This document shows positions 59,635-64,000 of a stretch of DNA of 64,000 nucleotides, in pieces. The stretch's first letter is position 1. Every line of letters starts with the position of its first letter. Made by a program: the position numbers and the translations under genes. A model generated the notes under the pieces. The model did not search any database and was not told the DNA's origin. It was given only the letters and a program-made list of their open reading frames with translations. Source of the DNA: HGM04593 sp045634365 (lineage in GTDB: Bacteria; Bacteroidota; Bacteroidia; Bacteroidales; Bacteroidaceae); assembly GCA_045634365.1 (NCBI GenBank), contig JAZRAC010000026.1, positions 1-64,000 of the forward strand, read 5' to 3'.

Positions 59635-60231
59635 TTATTTCGCTGCGGCTGCGGCTGCTGCCTGTGAAGCACGTGTTGTCTTAACAGCGCATACGAGTGC
59701 CTCTTTTGCAGTTACAAGCTCCAAGCCCTCGAAAGAGAGTTCGCAAACTTTGATAGACTTGCCGAGTGCAAGGGGTGTTACGTCTACTGTGAGGAATTCT
59801 GGGATTGCAGTGTAAACAGCCTTAACTTTGAGGTAGCGTTGCAACTGAACGAGCTTACCACCGGCGCGTACGCCCTCGGCCAATCCTTGCAATTTAACGG
59901 GAACTGCCATTATGATGGGCTTCTCCTCGGTAATTTCGTAGAAGTCTACGTGGAGGATTGTGTCTTTAACAGGGTGGAACTGAATGTCCTTCAAAACTGC
60001 CTTTGTTGTTGTGCCGTCGATTGTGAGGTCTACAACGTGAATGTCGGGAGTATAAACGAGCTTGCGAAGGCCCTCTGTTGTTACGCTGAATGCTTTTGTA
60101 ACGGGTGTGCCGTTCTCGTCTTTCTGTACTCCGTAGATGCAGCAGGGTACTTTACCCTCGTTGCGCAATGCGTTGGTAGCCTTCTTGCCTACCTCGGTTC
60201 TTGCAGAACCGCTGATGCTGATTGATTTCAT
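59635..60231 (-). CDS. rplY: 50S ribosomal protein L25/general stress protein Ctc
   Basis: 198 residues. The 5S-rRNA-binding L25 domain is at 1-95 (SGSARTEVGKKATNALRNEG, then VPCCIYG), followed by the TL5/CTC beta domain (about 100-180). An Ala-rich tail (AAAAAAK) ends the protein. The size places it with the longer CTC form rather than the short enterobacterial L25. The minus-strand promoter box TACCTTTG lies at 60309-60316. First gene of the rplY-pth-S4 operon. Confidence 0.94.
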   Translation of the reverse strand: MKSISISGSARTEVGKKATNALRNEGKVPCCIYGVQKDENGTPVTKAFSVTTEGLRKLVYTPDIHVVDLTIDGTTTKAVLKDIQFHPVKDTILHVDFYEITEEKPIIMAVPVKLQGLAEGVRAGGKLVQLQRYLKVKAVYTAIPEFLTVDVTPLALGKSIKVCELSFEGLELVTAKEALVCAVKTTRASQAAAAAAAK

Positions 60232-60308
60232 AATTAAATGTGTTACTCTAAATTAAGATTAATAATTTGCTTAATTCGCCATCACACGATGTCTCTTAAA
60301 AGCGGGCA

Positions 60309-60316
60309 CAAAGGTA
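60309..60316 (-). promoter_or_regulatory. -7 box for rplY
   Basis: TACCTTTG on the minus strand followed by GTGCCCGC; leader of about 70 nt. Confidence 0.6.
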
Positions 60317-60350
60317 CGCTTTATTTTTTAAAAAAGCAAATGTTTATGCG

Positions 60351-60367
60351 TTTAGAAGCTGTTTGAA
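60351..60367 (+). repeat. 17-bp inverted repeat, left copy
   Basis: TTTAGAAGCTGTTTGAA; its exact reverse complement is at 62529-62545. The pair brackets the PUR and double-ABC genes. Confidence 0.8.
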
Positions 60368-60470
60368 CTTCTAAAAAAGATTTTTCTTGTATAAAAATTG
60401 CAATTTCTCCTTTCCCACGACTCTGTGGGTGCTGAAATCTTGTTCAAAAGGGGAACCTACGTTTTTAGTG

Positions 60471-60500
60471 GGCCATACTTTGCAAATAGGTACTATGGCC
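60471..60500 (-). terminator. Hairpin at the end of the PUR gene
   Basis: GGCCATA (60471-60477) / TATGGCC (60494-60500), overlapping the stop codon; read on the minus strand it is followed by CACTAAAAA, so termination is uncertain. Confidence 0.35.
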
Positions 60501-60856
60501 TAAAAATCAATGTCAATATCGAGCTTTTCGGGTGCTGGTTCCTGCTCGGTTATTGGGGTGCGGGGCTGATATTCGCCTTGCTCGGCAACAACAAAGTCGA
60601 TGGCCTCTTTAAGGCCGGTGAAAAATTTTTCAAAGTCCTCGCGGTAGAGGAATATTTTGTGTTTCTCGAATGAGACGGATGCATTCTCGCCTTCGCCCGA
60701 GACAACCTTTTTGCTCTCGGTGATGGAGAGGTACATCTCCTCTTTGCGGTTCTTTTTTACATCGATGTAGTATATTCTTTTGCCGGCTTTCACGGCCTGT
60801 GAATATACTATCTCTTTTTCACTCTCGTTCATTGCGCTCTTTTTGTATTCTTCCAT
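60500..60856 (-). CDS. PUR-family DNA/RNA-binding protein (DUF3276)
   Basis: 118 residues from the ATG at 60856; nine upstream in-frame residues lie in the leader. The single PUR-repeat-like domain has EIVYSQAVKAGKRIYYIDVK (about 15-34), KEEMYLSITESKKVV and FEKHKIFLYREDFEKFFTGL, the usual beta-beta-beta-beta-alpha order. An acidic, Pro/Glu-rich tail ends IDIDF. Bacterial PUR proteins bind single-stranded purine-rich nucleic acid; the role in Bacteroidetes is not established. It diverges from the double-ABC gene. Confidence 0.85.
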   Translation of the reverse strand: MEEYKKSAMNESEKEIVYSQAVKAGKRIYYIDVKKNRKEEMYLSITESKKVVSGEGENASVSFEKHKIFLYREDFEKFFTGLKEAIDFVVAEQGEYQPRTPITEQEPAPEKLDIDIDF

Positions 60857-61008
60857 CGTGATAATTTTGTGTGTGTTACACATTGATTAGGGCAAATATG
60901 ATTAAAAAAAATTAAAAATCAATACTTTTCGTCCTTTTTTTAATTTTTTGTCTGTTTTTTTGTAAAAACTATTTTATCTGCGGTGGGCGAATATGCTGTT
61001 CCTTTGCT

Positions 61009-61038
61009 TTTGTATTCCTCTGTTTTTTTGTAATTTTG
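61009..61038 (+). promoter_or_regulatory. Promoter of the double-ABC gene
   Basis: TTTG (61009-61012), 18 bases, then TAATTTTG (61031-61038), followed by CACCC. Confidence 0.7.
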
Positions 61039-61075
61039 CACCCGTTTTTTCGGAATGTATATGAATGGAGAATTT

Positions 61076-62527
61076 ATGATAAGATTGCAGGGTGGGGTTA
61101 CACGTGACAAGGTTGCCCATTTTTCTGCGCCGCTCTCTTTGGAAATTAAAAAGGGGGAGCATCTGGCTGTTGTTGGGCCTAATGGTGCCGGAAAAAGCCT
61201 GCTTGTGGATGTGTTGCTTGGTCGCTATCCTTTGGGTAAGGGGAGTATCGATTATGATTTTTCTCCCTCACAGGGGAATAGGGTGTATGAGAATGTAAAA
61301 TATATTACTTTCCGCGATACGTATGGTTCGGCCGATGCGAATTATTGTTACCAGTTGCGCTGGAATACTCACGACCAGGATGATGCTATTCCCACACTGC
61401 GCGAATTGCTGGGGAAGGTGGAGGATGAGGCTCTGTTACACGAGGTGTTGCAGATGTTTGCGCTGGAACATCTTATCGACAAGCGCATAATACTGTTGAG
61501 CAGTGGAGAGTTGCGCAAATTCCAGATAGCCGAGGCTCTGTTGGCTGCCCCGCGTCTGCTGATAATAGACAACCCTTTCATCGGGCTCGATGTTGCTACA
61601 CGGGCGTTGCTGTGCAGTGTGCTTGGGCAGTTGTCGTCGAGAAAGAATTTGCAGATAGTGCTTGTGCTCTCGCAACTTGATGATGTTCCCGAATTTATTA
61701 CCTCGGTGGTGAGTGTGGAAAATATGTCGGTGAGTGCAAAAGTGTCGCGCGAGGAGTATTTGTCGCATTTGGATATTGTGCACGATGTTGCGGCTATTAA
61801 GAAGGCACAACAGAGGGTGCTCTCTCTCTCGGGCCACGCTCCCTCTTTTTTGCAAGAGGATGGCGAGGTTGTAAGGCTTAACAAAGTGTCGGTAAAATAT
61901 GATGAGCGAGTGATTTTAAAGGAGCTCGATTGGGTGGTGAACCGAGGCGACGTGTGGGCTTTGTCGGGCGAGAATGGCGCAGGAAAATCCACACTTTTAA
62001 GCCTTGTGTGTGCTGACAATCTGCAATCCTATGCTTGTGATATTGAGCTCTTTGGGCGCAAACGCGGCACAGGGGAGAGTATATGGGAGATTAAGAAAAA
62101 TATTGGCTATGTGAGCCCCGAAATGCATCGTTCCTATTTGCGTAATCTTCCGGTGATTGATATTGTTGCGTCGGGGCTGCACGATAGTATAGGGCTCTAT
62201 GTGAGCACGCCTCCCGAGGAGTTGTCGGCCTGTGAGTGGTGGCTCGAAACATTCGGAATTTCGGCTCTTCGCGATAAGTCGTTCCTTAAAATATCGAGCG
62301 GCGAACAGCGATTGGTGTTGCTCACGCGTGCATTTGTGAAGGACCCCTCGCTGCTCATTCTCGACGAGCCTTTGCACGGGCTCGATACTTATAATCGCAG
62401 TATGGCCCGCGCCATAATAGAGGCATTCTCGCAACGCAACGGAAAGACAATGATATTTGTTTCGCACTACGAGGATGAATTGCCGAACACTATTACCAAA
62501 CGTTTGTTTTTAAAACGTAACAGATAA
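61076..62527 (+). CDS. Duplicated ABC ATPase (ModF/PhrA-like)
   Basis: 483 residues from the ATG at 61076, chosen because GGAG stands 5 bases before it; ATGs at 61055 and 61061 are also in frame. Two nucleotide-binding domains are joined. The first has Walker A VGPNGAGKSLL and signature LLSSGELRKFQIAEALL with Walker B LLIIDNPFIGLD. The second has SGENGAGKSTLLSL, KISSGEQRLVLLTRAF and LLILDEPLHGLD. No membrane domain is present or adjacent. The layout is that of ModF/PhrA, soluble ATPases with unsettled roles (molybdate or photorepair names are historical). Walker B of the first half has Asn after Asp, where most have Glu. Confidence 0.8.
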   Translation: MIRLQGGVTRDKVAHFSAPLSLEIKKGEHLAVVGPNGAGKSLLVDVLLGRYPLGKGSIDYDFSPSQGNRVYENVKYITFRDTYGSADANYCYQLRWNTHDQDDAIPTLRELLGKVEDEALLHEVLQMFALEHLIDKRIILLSSGELRKFQIAEALLAAPRLLIIDNPFIGLDVATRALLCSVLGQLSSRKNLQIVLVLSQLDDVPEFITSVVSVENMSVSAKVSREEYLSHLDIVHDVAAIKKAQQRVLSLSGHAPSFLQEDGEVVRLNKVSVKYDERVILKELDWVVNRGDVWALSGENGAGKSTLLSLVCADNLQSYACDIELFGRKRGTGESIWEIKKNIGYVSPEMHRSYLRNLPVIDIVASGLHDSIGLYVSTPPEELSACEWWLETFGISALRDKSFLKISSGEQRLVLLTRAFVKDPSLLILDEPLHGLDTYNRSMARAIIEAFSQRNGKTMIFVSHYEDELPNTITKRLFLKRNR

Positions 62528-62528
62528 A

Positions 62529-62545
62529 TTCAAACAGCTTCTAAA
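62529..62545 (-). repeat. 17-bp inverted repeat, right copy
   Basis: TTCAAACAGCTTCTAAA, exact reverse complement of 60351-60367, one base after the stop of the double-ABC gene. Confidence 0.8.
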
Positions 62546-62614
62546 GAATTTAGGGATTTTATTTGCGCGTGTCGCGAGAAAATGCGACCTTTGCACCAAT
62601 CAGACAATATTTTT

Positions 62615-63538
62615 ATGATTAACAGAGTTCTCATTCGTCTTAAAATTGTACAGATTGTTTATGCCTACTATCAGAATAGTGGCAAGGGCGTGAAAGCTGC
62701 CGAGGAAGAGGTGTTTTTCAGTCTCTCAAAGGCATACGACCTTTACAAACATCTATTGCTGTTGATTGTCGGAATAACACATTATGCATCCGACAGAATC
62801 TCGTTCAAGAGTATGAAGCTGCGTCCCACCGACAGCGACAGAAATCCCAACCTTAAATTTGTGAATAACCGCCTCGCGGCACAGTTGCAAGCAAATACAC
62901 AGCTGTGTAAATTTGCCGAGAAGAGCAAGCTCGATTGGGTGGAGCACTCCGACCTTTTGCGTCAACTGCTCGACCAAATAGAGGAGAGCGATATATATAA
63001 GGAGTATATGGCAAGCGAGGAATCTTCCTATGAAGAGGACCGCGAATTGTGGCGCAAGCTCTACAAGGCATTTATTTTCGATAATGAACAGCTCGATGCT
63101 ATGCTCGAAGAGCAAAGCCTCTATTGGAACGACGATAAGTCCATAGTGGATACCTTTGTGGTAAAAACCATCAAGCGTTTCGAGGAGAGTGCCGGTGCCG
63201 AGCAAGAACTTCTGCCCGAATATAAGGATGTAGAGGATATGTCCTTTGCCCGCAACCTCTTGCATGCTGCAATAAAAGATGCCGATAAGTATCGCAGCCT
63301 TATGGCCGATAATTCCAAGAATTGGGATATGTCGCGTTTCGCATTTATGGATGTTGTTATTATGCAGGTTGCCCTTGCCGAGGTATTTACATTTGGCGAT
63401 ATTCCATTGAGCGTTACACTCAATGAGTATGTGGAGATTGCAAAGTATTACAGCACAGCAAAGAGCGGCTCGTTTGTGAATGGTCTTTTGGATTCTATAA
63501 CCAAGAAACTGCGTGCCGAGGGTAAGATTGAAAAATAA
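62615..63538 (+). CDS. nusB: Transcription antitermination factor NusB, long Bacteroidetes form
   Basis: 307 residues from the ATG at 62615. The start MINRVLIRLKIVQIVYAYYQ and the C-terminal half (LHAAIKDADKYRSL, then ISSVTLNEYVEIAKYY in the variant SVTLNEYVEIAKYYST) carry the NusB fold. The middle (about 100-200) is an insertion typical of this phylum; enterobacterial NusB has only about 140 residues. NusB binds boxA RNA with S10 during rRNA transcription. yajC follows after 26 bases and then a YbbR-like gene, an arrangement common in Bacteroidales. Confidence 0.9.
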   Translation: MINRVLIRLKIVQIVYAYYQNSGKGVKAAEEEVFFSLSKAYDLYKHLLLLIVGITHYASDRISFKSMKLRPTDSDRNPNLKFVNNRLAAQLQANTQLCKFAEKSKLDWVEHSDLLRQLLDQIEESDIYKEYMASEESSYEEDRELWRKLYKAFIFDNEQLDAMLEEQSLYWNDDKSIVDTFVVKTIKRFEESAGAEQELLPEYKDVEDMSFARNLLHAAIKDADKYRSLMADNSKNWDMSRFAFMDVVIMQVALAEVFTFGDIPLSVTLNEYVEIAKYYSTAKSGSFVNGLLDSITKKLRAEGKIEK

Positions 63539-63564
63539 GTACTAATTTTAAAATATAAACAATT

Positions 63565-63873
63565 ATGATTTTATTACAAGCAGCCGGTGGAAATTGGGCA
63601 CAGATGATATTCGGTAACCAATGGTTTATGATTATTGCAATGATTGCAATAGTTTACTTTATGATGATACGCCCCCAGCGCAAGCGTCAGAAGGAGATTG
63701 ATAACTTCCGCAAGGGCTTGCAGGCAGGTCAGGAAGTGGTTACCAGCGGCGGTATTTATGGCAAAATAAAGGAGATTAACGACAATATCGTGGTTCTCGA
63801 AGTTGCCCACAATGTAAATATCCGTGTCGATAAGTCTACCATCTTCGCCAACCCCGCAGCTTCGCAACAGTAG
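63565..63873 (+). CDS. yajC: Preprotein translocase subunit YajC
   Basis: 102 residues. One membrane helix (about 17-37, FMIIAMIAIVYFMMI) is followed by the cytoplasmic signature RPQRKRQKEIDNFRKGLQAG and a small beta domain with VVTSGGIYGKIKEI and NVNIRVDKSTI. It associates with SecDF and the Sec translocon. It lies between nusB and a YbbR-like gene. Confidence 0.95.
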   Translation: MILLQAAGGNWAQMIFGNQWFMIIAMIAIVYFMMIRPQRKRQKEIDNFRKGLQAGQEVVTSGGIYGKIKEINDNIVVLEVAHNVNIRVDKSTIFANPAASQQ

Positions 63874-63891
63874 TAAAAAATATTTGCAATC

Positions 63892-64000
63892 TTGAAGAAT
63901 AAAAGCATAAAATCTCTTTCGGGAAGTGAGTTTTTGCTTTTCCTGTTTTTTGTATTAGTTTCGTGTTGTTTGTGGCTGATGCTTACGCTCAACCAAGACT
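63892..64000 (+). CDS. YbbR-domain protein, N-terminal part (runs off the window)
   Basis: 36 codons are visible from a TTG start at 63892; the frame has a stop at 63874 and no ATG before the membrane segment. The protein starts basic (LKNKSIKSLSGSEF) and continues with a membrane helix (LLFLFFVLVSCCLWLML) and LNQD. This is the usual start of the YbbR-like (CdaR-type) proteins that follow yajC in Bacteroidales. The YbbR repeats themselves lie outside the window, so the call depends on context. Confidence 0.6.
   Translation, partial: MKNKSIKSLSGSEFLLFLFFVLVSCCLWLMLTLNQD

Noticed and set aside
60398..60673. 91-codon plus-strand frame at the PUR gene end
   Set aside because: Antisense to the PUR gene; hydrophobic look comes from the reverse complement of its acidic tail.

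Overview
The window comes from a gut-type Bacteroidales chromosome (phylum Bacteroidota); I cannot fix the genus. Evidence: promoters of the form TTTG-N18/19-TAnnTTTG sit in front of the tmRNA, SRP RNA, tRNA-Leu and many protein genes; the tmRNA tag reads GETNYALAA; and there is a set of Bacteroidetes-typical genes (DUF3078, DUF3316, DUF3467, DUF3276/PUR, long NusB, BspA-like LRR proteins, dockerin-bearing secreted proteins, MCE plus amidase pair).

Layout. 1-3.1 kb: the 3' end of a secreted protein and a convergent malQ. 3.3-10.1 kb: leuACDB followed by a cell-wall amidase and an MCE lipid-transport protein, probably one transcript. 10.1-12.5 kb: a decayed phosphoethanolamine-transferase remnant and a GHL10-type hydrolase. 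12.6-17.9 kb: pyruvate:ferredoxin oxidoreductase and an APC permease. 18-23.3 kb (minus): lipid-A-type ABC exporter, CPA2 antiporter, DUF3078 protein. 23.5-32 kb (plus): yidC, small conserved genes, a BspA-like protein with a dockerin, a coiled-coil/zapA pair and rny. 32.3-38.3 kb: CcsBA-type cytochrome c assembly protein, mntP, tmRNA, an AraC regulator, DUF3467, an FKBP lipoprotein, glyS. 38.6-43.2 kb: parC, a DUF3316 protein, an S41 protease lipoprotein. 43.2-50.1 kb: accessory region next to tRNA-Leu. 50.1-64 kb: a large secreted dockerin protein, SRP RNA, SGNH hydrolase, eno, pepT, a thioesterase, S4/pth/rplY, a PUR protein, a double ABC ATPase, nusB, yajC and the start of a YbbR-like gene.

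The accessory region is AT-rich and unlike the rest. It starts at the 3' end of tRNA-Leu(UAG) with the fused remains of a serine recombinase and a Rep-like gene. Next come a small NUMOD3-like gene, a membrane-anchored Mrr-type nuclease bracketed by 22-bp direct repeats, and an AAA ATPase/RloB pair (AbiL/RloAB-like). It ends in about 1.2 kb of stacked repeats that contain one 50-codon gene with its own promoter.

The most unusual material is the set of dispersed non-coding repeats. (i) A composite element (GGTGACC hairpin plus a conserved arm) occurs four times; one copy is split by a 508-bp segment flanked by a 10-bp direct repeat and carrying a two-tier stem. (ii) A 76-bp element with a TAAA-type loop occurs in four copies at three loci, and its stem pairs covary. 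Neither is explained by the genes around it. Housekeeping assignments rest on motif recognition by eye; no database search was possible.
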